Positions 47,496 to 62,022 of a stretch of DNA of 64,000 bases are shown piece after piece. The notes under the pieces were generated by a model. The model saw only the letters and a program-made list of their open reading frames with translations, did no database searches and had not been told where the DNA came from. Location: assembly GCF_019059575.1 (NCBI RefSeq), contig NW_024882918.1, forward strand, positions 62,001 through 126,000, given 5' to 3'. How positions within the stretch are numbered: the first letter of the stretch is position 1; each line of letters begins with the position of its first letter. A program made the position numbers and the translations under genes. Source of the stretch: Amphibalanus amphitrite. Lineage: Eukaryota > Arthropoda > Thecostraca > Balanomorpha > Balanidae.

Positions 47496-48050
47496 TCATA
47501 GCTTGTCTACATAGGGGGAGTTCATTATAAATTCAAGGACTAGGTCAGTTAGATCCGGGTAATCATTCCCTAGCAATGTACTTAGGTTGTTCCTCAAACC
47601 ATGATGTCGTAAATAGTTATTTATGTGAAGCCGATTTTGGACAAGCCCTATGCACCCTATAAGGATATGCTCGACCGTAAGCCGCACGTCGCATGTGGGA
47701 CAGATGGGCGGGGCTGTACGGTCAAACAAGTGGCTATGTGTTGCACGTGTATGTCCGCACCTTAGTCGAGCTAGCAATACTTCACGGACTTCACGTTTCC
47801 TGCTGCTTTGGGAGGCTGAGGGCCACGGGCATAGCTTGGGCTTTATGTTGAATATGTGGTTCGAATGATTGTGTTCCCACTTTTCCTGTAGGTATTCGGC
47901 AAATTTCATCTTCACTGTGTGAAGAGCGTCTCCTAGTGATATTTTCAGGTCTTCATGGACAGGGAGCAGCGCAGCTTGTTTGGCTAGTAAGTCAGCGGAA
48001 ACGTTTCCCTCGATTCCCGAGTTTGGAATGCACACAAAATATACGGCGCT
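47496..48050 (-). pseudogene. 5'-truncated non-LTR retrotransposon end (RNase H and Cys/His tail)
   Basis: An intact - strand frame of about 180 codons ends with a stop at 47496. It carries the last RNase H motif, IPNSGIEGNVSADLLAKQA (a normal W-x-P-S-H has decayed to CIPNS), then RLRCGHTRATHSHLF and the zinc-finger-like CPTCDVRLTVEHILIGC (CxxC...H...C), the standard C-terminal end of Jockey/I-type elements. A stop codon just upstream (~48.05 kb) and the absence of reverse transcriptase show 5' truncation. It lies in the gap between GOLGA7 and Ran. Confidence 0.75.
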
Positions 48051-48491
48051 TTCGCCTCATTTGTACCACACCTTTGCTACCAGATAGCTACCATATTCTA
48101 GGTACACTAAAGGATTTTTTCCGGCGGAAGAAAAGTGTGAAGGGATGTAATCCAAAATGATTGAGCACTGAGCAGCCGCGCATCAAAGACCGTTTGAGTG
48201 AATTGCAGTGGCTCCCTTTGTGCCCAGCCCAATGTCTTCTTTATACCGTGGTGCCTCCAAGGATGGATAGCCACGTGTTGATAGTCGATGTTGTGTGGTA
48301 CTAGGGAGATTCTGCACGATCTCCCAAAACCGATGTGTCTTGGCTAACTAGAGGTCGTAATTAGATACACATCTGCGTCACATTAAGAAGGATACACAGC
48401 AATTCATCAAGTTATCGTGCCGAACGCCGAAGTAGTTCCCTTCATAGCCTCCACAAACCGAGCAAACACTGACAAACAGTACACGTTTGGT
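48051..48491. other. Ran 3' flank, no gene recognised
   Basis: DNA between the LINE fragment and the Ran poly(A) signal. Confidence 0.4.
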
Positions 48492-48497
48492 TTTATT
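48492..48497 (-). terminator. Ran poly(A) signal AATAAA
   Basis: TTTATT on + (AATAAA on -), about 190 nt downstream of the Ran stop codon. It is the first canonical signal after the stop. Confidence 0.6.
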
Positions 48498-48689
48498 CCC
48501 AATCAACGAACACAACGCAACAGACGGCGCCGGGCGAAGCAATAGAGCATCGCGCGCGCATCGCAGCGCACAGCGGCTCCCGGAGCCAGTAAATGCCGCC
48601 GAGGGGTCGGGGGACGCCATAGGACACGGCGCGGCGGGACGCGGGTACAGCACGGTCGCGAGCGGGGGATGCGGGGGGGGGGGGGGCGT

Positions 48690-50568
<1,879 letters not shown>

Positions 50569-50653
50569 GATTGAGCCAGATAAACTGCGGGGGAGAAAGG
50601 TCAATGTAAATGAACGAGAATCGGCAACTCGCGGTAGGAGAAAAGAAAAGTAC

Positions 50654-50790
50654 CTTCACAATCATCACATGCTTTTAATATGAACAACAATATTGACACC
50701 GATAAACAATTTTGGCGCCGGCCCGGCCGAGGAACACGTGGGGCCGAAATGGCGTCTTTCAGCTTTCCCGCCCTTCGCACGCGTCGCAAA
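50654..50790 (-). promoter_or_regulatory. Probable Ran 5' non-coding exon and promoter with E2F-like sites
   Basis: A donor AAG/GTACTT on - at 50653 would pair with the acceptor at 50585. The region above it is CpG-rich and holds TTTGGCGCC (50711-50719), CACGTG (50735-50740) and TTTCCCGCC (50764-50772). TTTSSCGC is the E2F consensus, and E2F/Myc-Max motifs suit a proliferation gene. The transcription start cannot be placed; another donor-like site near 50889 could belong to an alternative leader. Confidence 0.45.
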
Positions 50791-50830
50791 GTTCGGCACC
50801 GATTTCTTGACGTCCTATGAACAATCCACA

Positions 50831-51482
50831 AATGAAAATTGATCAGACCGTTCTAGTGAGCATAAAGAAGCTACTAACCAAAAAATACCTTTGAAATCTG
50901 TGAAAAACTCAGAAAATTAGCACTTCAAATACAACAAACACGCACTGCGCTTAGGGCTCACAATGGCGTTCGTCAACAGAGAAAGAGATGGTCCTGCCGG
51001 TGTGAATCATCGTTCATTTATTAGATGTTGAAACTCATTATTTTGCGTATAAATGCAATGTAAAAATTAAATAAGATTTTTTTTTTTGAAAATGTTTCCT
51101 GAAATTGTTATTTGAAGCCAAGCAAATCAAAAGAAATCGTAGCACTATTATACTTTTACCAGTGGTCGCCAGATGGCAGGTCTATGTGGCAGGTGTTCTT
51201 AGACCAACTACTTTTGGACCAGGGTGAGGTACGCCTGTAACCGCTCACCAAAGCCCAAAAGTCGCCCACTGATGACTGATCTGAGGGACAGAGAGGAGAA
51301 GGGGGCGGCTGGTGTTGAGCCTGGGAGGATGAAACGACCTTTACAGCTCGCTGAAAGGCTCTGGCAGGGTCCAGGGAAGGGCTGACCCTCGCAGGAGAGC
51401 CACGCGAAAAAAAAACAATTGTGCTTAGGTACCGTGACACCGTCACAAGACGCAGTGCCTGGTTTATGCCGAGTTACCAATT
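50831..51482. other. Ran upstream region, no gene recognised
   Basis: No recognisable coding exon or repeat terminus until the TTAA at 51483. Confidence 0.4.
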
Positions 51483-51526
51483 TTAACCCTCGTCGGACCT
51501 ATTGGTTTTCTACATACGCGCCGGCC

Positions 51527-53943
51527 CAGCCAGCAATTTTGCTCCGGGCCCAAGCAGGCTCAAGTGCGGATTGCCCGAGATTTTTAGTCGGGCTAAAGTC
51601 GGCTAGGGCTTGGGCTAAAGTCGGCGTATGACACAGAAACGCCGACTAAAGCCCATGCTCTGCCGGAGGTATGCCCGCTCTGCGAGCTCCGGACAGCCGT
51701 AGTTTAGCCCTAGTTGAGCGACGATTGGCGTTAGCCCGATTTAAGCCCGAGCAGTGAATCCATTTATATAATGGAAATTACTCTGGGCCCGAGCGGGCTG
51801 AACTCCGGCAAGCCCACTCTGTGTGCCCTGTCTATCCCGACTTAAGCCATAGAAGTGAATGGGGTTTATACATTGCAAACTGCTGTGGCTTTGCTCGGGT
51901 TCGGCTCGAGTGACGGCTCCTGTTTTCTCAAGTCTCGACTTGACTTCATCTTGCTTTTGCTTCACACTGGATCAAGTAGCAAGGAGCAGCCAATGCACTT
52001 TCAGCAGGTTGTGTGGTTTTAATGCATATTTAAAATTGCTACGGTCACTCATATACTCTGTTAACCGGTCATCGAGCATTGCGAAAGGAAAGTAGTGGTT
52101 GACTTTGATTGAATGTTTATTTCAAACGACTACAGACACGTCAAATGAAACACAAATACATGAAACAGTGGACTGCAAACTGCAGCAATAATATGGCATG
52201 AGTCATGAAAAAGCGCCATCAAAACTATAAATCAATCACAAGACCCGCTAGCCTTCCTCCCCGTTCGGCGTTCATAATACTTGGTTGAGCACTTAAAGGG
52301 ACTATCCCACCTTCTAAAATGTTGTTAAAACCAGTTAAATTGTGCCCGACTTTATAGATTGGATGACCAGGAACACGGTTCTGGCATTTATTTTTCATTA
52401 AACATCTTAGGCTTCCCATATTCCAAACACAAACTTTCAAATATGTGACGTCACAGCCCAAAATTACCTCCTTCCCCAGGTCACATTACTGTCATAAAGC
52501 TGATTCTTTTCACTCTGTAGGCACCACAACAAAGTTCAGACCAAGTTTTAAGCGATTTTTCAACGAACAACCCCATTTAAATCAGAATGACTAAACGAGG
52601 TGACGTCACACTAACGGTCGCTCCATGTTGAAGATAGGGCCTTGTACAAGGCCCATTTTCAAATGAAGGGAACGAATTTCTTCAACACCAAGAGGCCGCG
52701 GGGGTTGCAACCTAGATAGATAGTGGTTTCTGAACCTCGCCGCAAACTTGGCTATCTCAACTCAAACCCCATGTTAAAGGTGGGATAGTCCCTTTAACCG
52801 AAAGCATAAAGTAAGGACAGCAAGTAATCGCTCATAAGACATAAAGCAATTAGCAAACAATCGTTTATAAAGAACTTCACTCTGGTGAATGGGAGCTTTG
52901 GAGGCGTCTGGCTCCTCCACACACACACACACATCTGTAGTAGGTGGTCGGCCAGCTTTCGGCGCAGTTTCCGTATATGTAGGTATACCTACTTAATTAT
53001 AAGCAGGCAGTTTCCGCTAAACCACTTGGCGAGGGCGGCAGCGGCGTCCACCCGGTCCTGGTTTGTATAACTATTCCATTTTTTGGAACAATTTGCTCTA
53101 ATGGTACGTACCTGAAAAAGAGATCAATTGGTTTAATTTACATTGCATGTTTGCTTGAAAAATAACTTATTGTTGCATTAATACTGTAACAGCACTTCTC
53201 ATTGATCCGTAAAAAATGTTCATTCGAATTTTTCAACGCGGACAGAGAATGAGCGTGCTCGGTGATAAGTAGATAAATATTTGTGTTTTGTATTTCATTT
53301 TCCTGGTTCAGAAGTGCTGGTATTTCACAAAGATATACATAAAGGCACGGAATGCGGCTTTTCTGAGCGAGGGTATAAGTCGCCAGGCTGAACAGCTATT
53401 CAGCTTCATGTTTGATGGCGTGAAACTCAGTCAAAATAATGACGTTTACATACGATCAAGCGCACCATTCAATACACTTACCTACCGTAAAACTCCATGC
53501 CAGTCCACTTGATAAGAGCAATGAGCACTATCCCTTCTTCGCGCTGTCACACGCGCCCAAACATCAACCACCAAATGCCCCAACACCGGTGTGTCGTTTC
53601 GTCGCACAGCGCGCAGACTGTCACAAACGCTGCACATGATTGGCGCAGAACTGCGCATGCGCGAACAGCCGAACAAGTATGGCTAAACTCCGGCTTTACT
53701 CCAGTTAGCCGAAGGACACAGCCAGCTTGATCAGCCCGCGCTCCGCCCAAGTTAAGCCTGTTTTGGATGCGTGGGCAGATGTCGGGCTGAGCTACTGCTA
53801 TCCGCACGTGGGCATAGCTGCGGCATGCCCAAGCTCAGCCCTAGTAAAAAATACATTGCTTTTGATCAAAGTGGGCAAACCCAAGCTAAGCCCAAGCTGC
53901 CCGACGTTTGCCACAGTTCAGCCCAAGTGAATTGCTGGCTGGG
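51527..53943. mobile_element. Unclassified 2.4-kb insertion with short inverted termini, nested in E6
   Basis: Bounded by CAGCCAGCAATT (51527-51538) and AATTGCTGGCTG (53930-53941), inverted repeats. Comparison with the uninterrupted copy E7 gives the empty site CGCGCCGGCCGAGG and a 2-4 bp target duplication (GG or GGCC). Both ends are rich in degenerate (A/T)GCCC and GGGCTAA motifs for ~250-300 bp, as expected of subterminal transposase-binding repeats. No transposase frame; the interior includes another MITE. Superfamily uncertain. Confidence 0.65.
52293..52797. mobile_element. TTAA-flanked MITE inside the nested insertion
   Basis: TTAA, then AGGGACTATCCCACC at the left (52297) and the exact inverse before TTAA at 52794-52797. 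The ~505 bp unit has no coding capacity. TTAA duplication suggests piggyBac-type mobilisation, but it has no G-run hairpins or AGGTCA arrays and so is a different family from E1-E8. A related-looking terminus (TTAAAGAGACCCTCCCAC) occurs alone at 56386. Confidence 0.7.
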
Positions 53944-54957
53944 GGCCGAGGGGGAGGGGCGGGTACGACCCCCCCCCCCCCCGGCCCCCCCCCCCTCGCC
54001 GTTTCGCCCCTGGTGGTCGGTGGAGCTAGCGCGTAGCGGAAAAACGAACGTGTGCCCCGTTACGAGACGCAGAGACTGGTACCCGATTTTAAGGTCCTTG
54101 GTCAACCGGTGACCTCTGAGGTCATGTCAAGTGCCCCAAGGTACGGTTCAGTTTTTGGTGAATAAATTCGCAAAAAACGGTCGCAGAGCCGAGCATCGTG
54201 ATCGCCTCGCTCAGGCGCGTTGAATGATATACTTTTAGTTTGGGTCAGGTCAACTTAGGGTGCTGACCTCAGGTCACGGTCAGGTCAGCGCCCCCAGGTC
54301 ACGAAGTTGGTCGAAAGAGGTCATGTCGCATATCATTCGATTTGGCAGGTCTTCCTGAGTCCATTGGTGGCTTTCCCGACTCGCTAGCTCAATTTGATCG
54401 GGAGTTATTGACGAGAAACTAATATGACCTTGATGACGTCACAAATGACTTCACGCAAGGTCAACATTGCAAAAGTGACGCATCTAACCTTGCAAGGAGT
54501 GCATCAAATCACGATTCTGAGTGCTTGAGATAGTTGGAGATCGTTCCCGGCGCCAGAATAGCGGTTTTCATTTTTCTCCATTGATTTATAATGGTGAGGT
54601 CACGAAAATGACCTGACCTCATATGACCTGTAGGAGAAATCCGAGATATACAAGTTGTGAGACTCGTAATGGATACTAGATCCTGCAAGTTTCATTTCCC
54701 TGTGAAAGCTCCTCTGGCAGTGAGGGCGTTGCGAAGTTGCGACATCTGAAGACCGTGCAGAGGTTCACTTATGACGTCATAGGTCAGTGACCTGACCTGA
54801 CCCGAACATGCGGTTTGTGTCAAAAGATCCGGCTTGAATCAAAGGTCAGGTATGCCAAATGTCAGCTCTCTATCGCCGGAGTGTTCGGAGCTATCGCGAA
54901 AAACCCTATGGAGGGGGCGGCATCCGCCCCCCCCCCCCCTCGGCCGGCGAGGGTTAA

Positions 54958-56825
<1,868 letters not shown>

Positions 56826-56934
56826 ATTGTCCGTTAAAGCCATCTATTGAGATTGCCTATCAATAAAACCTCACATTACTTTAGTGGTGACCTGTACTTT
56901 CTCCAGGAAGACCACTAGGAATTGAATAAAGTGA

Positions 56935-57634
56935 TTACGGAGCGAGCGAAGCGAGCGGAGTCTCATACTGAATTAAGGGAAAATCCTGAGTATGAGCGGC
57001 CGGCCGGCCGGCCGGCCGTGGGGACGCTCTTCAAAAGCTAATATCTTAGGAACGGGACATCCGATTGACAAGCGGTCTTCTTTACTGAATGTCACTTGGA
57101 CGTAAAAGTTCTGCATCGTGTGATGGCCACCATGCGTTCTTGCCAACCACCGCACGTGGCGCGTGCTAAAGTTGGACATTTTTTAAGAACCCTCAAAATT
57201 GCAACCTCAATAACGGCACAACGGTTGGGCCGATTGAATTGAAACTCGGTACACAGTTAGGTCTCCATCAGATAATTCATCTGCATGTGTTAAGGTTGGG
57301 GTGCTACAGCACGTGCGCACGTGCAGGGGGCGCTCCCAGATCTCGAGAACGGCTGGGCCGATTGCACTCAAATTTGGTACACGGCTGGGGACCAGTTAGT
57401 AGGGTGCCGTGCAAAAGTCAGTTTGGACCCCGCTTGCACGTGTGCACGTGCAGTGTGCCGCTTCCAGATCTCGAGAACGGCTAGGCCGATTGCGCTGAAA
57501 TTTGGCACATCGCTAAAGACCGGTTAGTAGGGTGCAGTGCACAAGTTAGTTGGAGGTACCCCCTCGCAATTTCGCACGTGCAAGGCCCATCCTCTCGCTC
57601 GCTCCGTTGGTCGCCCAAAAGGCGTTTTACTGGT
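56935..57634 (+). mobile_element. Helentron/HINE-like repeat R1, copy C
   Basis: Starts TTACGGAGCGAGCG, ends GGCGTTTTACTGGT. Nearly identical to copies A and B, including the sub-repeats at 57340 and 57468 and the CACGTGCGCACGTG palindrome at 57309-57324. The GGCC run has about five units. Confidence 0.65.
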
Positions 57635-57839
57635 ATCTTGAGTTAAAATTTAATCGATTGACGATTACACTTGGAAGCTAAATGATTTTATTTTGCCGCG
57701 CCAATGTTATATAACTTACATTGTTGCCCAGCATCGTGTAGGACCTACATTGTTTATACGCTAACGTTTGTCACTCGCATGGACCGGTTCGCCACATTGC
57801 AGCGTATTCCTGTAGGTACGTGCTCTTTGTAGAAATACC

Positions 57840-58883
57840 TTAACCCTCGCCGGCCGAGGGGGGGGGGCGGGTGCCGCCCCCCCCCCCATAGGGTTTTTTC
57901 GCGATAGCTCCGAACACGCTGGCGATAGAGAGCTGAAACTTGGCATACCTGACCTTTGATCCAAGCCGCATCTTTTGACACCAACCGCATTTTTGGGTCA
58001 GGTCAGGTCACTGACCTATGACGTCATAAGTGAACCTCTGCACGGTCTTCAGATGTCGCAACTTCGCAACGCCCTCACTGCCAGAGGAGATGTCACAGGG
58101 AAATGAAACTTGCAGGATCTAGTATCCATTATGAGTCCCACAACTTGTATATCTCGGATTTTTCCTAAAGGTCATATGAGGTCAGGCCATTTTCGTGACC
58201 TCACCATTATAAGTCAATGGGAAAAAATGAAAACTGCTATTCTGGCGCCGGGAACGATCTCCAACTATCTCAAGCACACAGAATCGTGATTTTATGCACT
58301 CCTTGCAAGGTTAGATGCGTCACTTTTGCAATGTTGACCTTGCGTGACGTCATTTATGACGTCATCAAGGTCATATTAGTTTTTCGTCAATAACTCTTGA
58401 TCAAATTGAGCTAGCGAGTCGGGAAAGTCACCAATGGACTCAGGAAGACCTGCCGAATCGAATGATATGCGACATGACCCCTTTCGACCAACTTCGTGAC
58501 CTGGGGGTGCTGACCTGACCTTGACCTGAGGTCAACACCCCAAGTTGACCTGACCCGGACAAAAAGTATATCATTCGACGCGCCTGAGCGAGACGAACAC
58601 GATGCTGCCAAAATCGGCGCTCTGCGGCCGTTTTTTGCGAAGTTATTCACCAAAAACTGAACCGTACCTTGGGGCACTTGACCTGACCTCAGAGGTCACC
58701 GGTTGACCTAGGACCTTAAAATCGGGTACCAATCTCTGCGTCTCGTAACGGCGCACACGCTCGTTTTTTCCGCGACGCGCTAGCTCCACCAGGGGCGAAA
58801 CGGCGAGGGGGGGGGGGTCGTACCCGCCCCCCCCCCCTCGGCCGGCGCGTATGTAGAAAACCAATAGGTCCGGCGAGGGTTAA
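57840..58883. mobile_element. TTAA-bounded AGGTCA-rich element E7, complete
   Basis: TTAA at 57840-57843 and 58880-58883. Short end left (CCCTCGCCGGCCGAGGGG), long end right with the ACCTATTGG spacer. Uninterrupted homologue of E6 in inverse orientation, which allows the insertion in E6 to be dated as later than E6. AGGTCA arrays at 57995-58010, 58495-58555 and 58670-58710. Its right TTAA is also the left TTAA of E8. Confidence 0.8.
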
Positions 58884-59878
58884 CCCTATTCCTGGCGGGG
58901 GGGGGGGGCCTCAGGAGCCCCCCCCTCAGGTTTTTTGGTTATTTCTCCCAAACGCGTTGAGCTAGGAAGCTCAAATTTTCTGACTTTTCCTAAAAGGCTT
59001 CTACGCAACATGTCTGAAAATTTTGAGTTGATCTGACCTCAGGTCAGGTCACCAGAGGCGGTTTGGTGACCCTACCTCAGAAAAGTTTGCAATCACGCCA
59101 GAGCTAGAGTTTTTGACCGATCAATTTCTTCTCTTCAGGGTTTAGTTAGGGTACCAGTATGTGCAATTTGTATATCTCGGAATTTTGATATCGGTGACCT
59201 AAGGTCAGGTCAATTTCGCGACCTCCCCATTATAAGTCAATGGGGGGAAAATCAACTCCCTGTTTTTACCACTAAAACGGGTCGGAATGGCCCCATATAC
59301 CATACATGACTTCATATACGATCAACCTTCACTACCTTGAGGTCTGTTTTGCTGTTGGGCAGCTGTGAGGTCATGTGACGTCATCAAAGGTCACCAAAGG
59401 TTTTTGGCCAATAACTCCGTACAGGAACAAGATACAGACGCGTGGATGGTCTCATTGTGTTCAGCTCGTCAAGACGCATCGAATGATATACATGATGACC
59501 TCGGGGTCACGTGACCTGAGGTCAACCTTTGACCTTGACCTTTCAAGGTCAACATATATATCATTCGATGCGGATTGACGAGAGGATCACGATGATGCCC
59601 TTAGTTTGTTCCTATCTTGACTAATTCGAAAGTTATTCGAGAAAAACTCTCTCCATATCTAGCGCCGCCATTTTGACTTTTTCGACCCCTGTGACGTCAT
59701 CTTTGACCTGACCTGAAAATGACCTTAGTAAAAATTGTAGATCTTGGCCGTGCGTATCCGATGCCGTTTACCGCTTGTCGCTATCTTGCTTTGTTCTCGA
59801 GATCTCAGGGGGGGGGGGCCGAATCGGCCCCCCCCCGCCAGTTTCTTGTCCCGGCGGAGCCCGCCAGGAAATGATCAA
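58880..59878. mobile_element. TTAA-bounded AGGTCA-rich element E8, right TTAA decayed
   Basis: Left short end TTAA-CCCTATTCCTGGCGGGG with hairpin centre CCTCAGGAG. Right long end: CCGCCAG occurs twice (59836 and 59871 region), then GGAAATGATCAA, where the TTAA has become TCAA (59875-59878). Hairpin centre CCGAATCGG. AGGTCA cluster at 59495-59560, including TCAAGGTCA. The subterminal sequence near 59780-59805 matches the left interior of E5. Confidence 0.65.
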
Positions 59879-60589
59879 TATGTAGAATAAAAGAAGGTCA
59901 CTCTGCGTTCATGATTATGTGATAAAGCAGCAAGTCTAAATGCATGGGCCATCAGTGTGATATCTTATAAGACAATATGTCGATGTCGCCCCCTCTATCA
60001 CGCCCCCTCCCTCTCGGAGCCCTGACGGCAGCTGGGGTGTGGGTCTGGGTGTGAGCAGGCACTCGGATGGCACCGGCCCGCCCATCAGCAGCGTAGCATG
60101 CTGATGGAATCCGCGACGGAGACGGCGAGAGCAGTCACTCATTGTCATTCGCCGGAGCGCGGGATGTTAGCCGCGGCTTATGGCCGTGCCTCCGCGCCGG
60201 GAACTGTGATATAGAGACAGTCCACCAACGGGGAGCCGGCCCATTTGCACCTACTGACTGTATTCAACAGATGTGTGGCGCCGGCCGGGCTTCGAAAATT
60301 GTATTTGTGCTTGGCCTGACATGAATAATAGGTGAATATGTCATTTTGGCGTAGGTGAGGATGAAGGCTAGAGACAGTGAAAATGAACTGGAAAGAAAAA
60401 ATTCACAGAAAATATCTGGAATCAAGGGTAAAATATTTTCTAATAACTAGGCTAGCGATTAAATGATATTGTTGGGTAACAATTGTTACCCATTACCGTA
60501 ATATTAATATTACGGAAAATGTTCCACAGCTCATTCAAAGCTCTTTCGCTAAAGAATAATCAGCTCTTACCAAAGGTCGAACAGTGTAG
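59879..60589. other. No gene recognised
   Basis: Includes an unusual short palindromic run of AATATTAATATT type at 60490-60520. No gene or RNA recognised. Confidence 0.35.
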
Positions 60590-61070
60590 CCTAGTAATGA
60601 TGCGCAAAAGCCGTGAAAACTTACGTTTTTGCGAAAAATTTAATAACTTTGGGTCAACAGTTATTGCATTATAATGGTTTTACCGGTATCGTATAGCTCG
60701 CATCGAAGCAAGGCAAAGGAGCGCCTATTTGACCTACAAAAGTCAACCTGAAAATTAAGCTTGAGGTAAAGGTCATAACCTGGACGGAAAGATCATGATG
60801 CATATCAGTCGATTCGTGTCGTAGACGTGAACATATTTGAGGTGTTTTCATCGCTCTAGCATATCTATCAGTGACTATATCAACGATGTAAAATTCCGAG
60901 AAACCTAGATGTTTTGCACATTGTTTCATCTTGATCAATTGCTGAATGTTTCAAATTCCAAAGCAATCGTCCTATCAGTTAAACTGTGGTGAGCATGTTA
61001 ATGTTCAAGCCATTTGGCGCAGCCTGGTTAACTGACCTGGAGTGACCTGAATCTGAACTTTTCGCAAAGT
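60590..61070. mobile_element. Decayed relative of E1/E2 (TGACCT family), ends not found
   Basis: Order of blocks (ATTGCATTATAATGG, GGTTTTACCGGTATCG, GCATATCAGTCGAT, CATCGCTCTAGCAT, ACCTGGAGTGACCTGA) follows E2 from about 1360 to 2000, with many substitutions in the TGACCT hexamers. Termini are not preserved. Confidence 0.55.
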
Positions 61071-61823
61071 GTGCCAACTGCGGAGAGCTGAGCTGAGGTG
61101 GGGCACAAAACACCCACTCCCCCACCCGAGCACACCATATTGTCCATATGAATGGCGCTGGGTGGGAGTAGGAGAGAGGCAAGAGGAGCCACTGGGCCTT
61201 AGCCAATATGAGTCATATCTCTCGTCATCGCTGCTGTACACAGGGGAAGGTCCGTCCCCTGCCGGACCTGCCCACCACCCACCGCACCCACCGGCGACGG
61301 GAGCACACACCGATCTCCGCCCACCGCAGTGCAGTGGCGCGACCGCCGCCGTGTGCTCACACAGATAGTTGCCGGTGGACAAACGAGCGCCTGACGCACG
61401 CCACTAATTAGTGTCGACAGTCACACGGCCGCCGGCGGATCTGCCGTCCCCCCCCCCCCCCCCGGCTGGCTGTCCGCCGTCCCCCCGGGCGGACGGGACC
61501 ATCACCGGGACAGCCGCCGGCGCTGGACAGGACGGAGAGAGACGTCCGGCCGGTGACCCTACTGGCCCAGCCCGATCGAGTGACGCAGAAGAAATGCAGA
61601 GACGTCAAGCAGAACTGGAAAAGAACGGGGTGGCCGCTAACGAGGGGTGACGTTATGCGCAGCGGCCATGTTGTACACCTGGCAAACTAAAACAGCTTTA
61701 TTATGATTATATTTAGGCATCGGTCGGTTCAACTTCTTAAAGTATGTAGTATAAAGTCAAAGCCATCCGTTGAGATGGGTAAAACCGCACATTACTTTAG
61801 CGGTGGGCTGTACAGTGTAGTCG
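61071..61823. other. GC-rich block, no gene recognised
   Basis: CpG-rich at 61.25-61.6 kb with a C-run at 61449-61463. 61750-61815 shares ~65 bp with 56826-56895 (AAAGCCATC...CACATTACTTTAG), a small dispersed repeat. Confidence 0.4.
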
Positions 61824-62022
61824 ACTACAGAATGATGTTCCACTCCTCAGAAGCTATCAGTTGACCGGAGCGCTTAGTTGTGCCGTTAATCACGCAATTA
61901 AGCGTGTCGATTGTGAGCATTGGGACAAAGCTATAACTTGTGAACTCAGCCCGTGTGATGCGGCACAGCCTACCACTCCAGGCAAATAATTGCCTGTGAA
62001 AAGTGGAACATCATTCTGTAGT
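61824..62022. mobile_element. Small MITE-like unit, perfect 21-bp inverted repeats
   Basis: ACTACAGAATGATGTTCCACT at 61824-61844 (21 bases) is matched exactly by its reverse complement at 62002-62022. TCG flanks both outer ends (possible 3 bp target duplication). The interior ~155 bp is non-coding. Confidence 0.65.

Larger units (their letters stand above)
51483..54957. mobile_element. TTAA-bounded AGGTCA-rich element E6, split by a nested insertion
   Basis: TTAA at 51483-51486 and 54954-54957. The pieces 51483-51526 and 53944-54957 join to match E7 (57840-58883, opposite orientation) along its whole length. Long end on the left: CCCTCGTCGG, a spacer beginning ACCTATTGG, then CGCGCCGGCC. Short end on the right: CCCTCGCCGGCCGAGGGG. 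G-run/centre/C-run hairpins at 53948-53995 and 54911-54940. AGGTCA-rich interior, especially 54110-54315 and 54595-54850. Confidence 0.8.
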
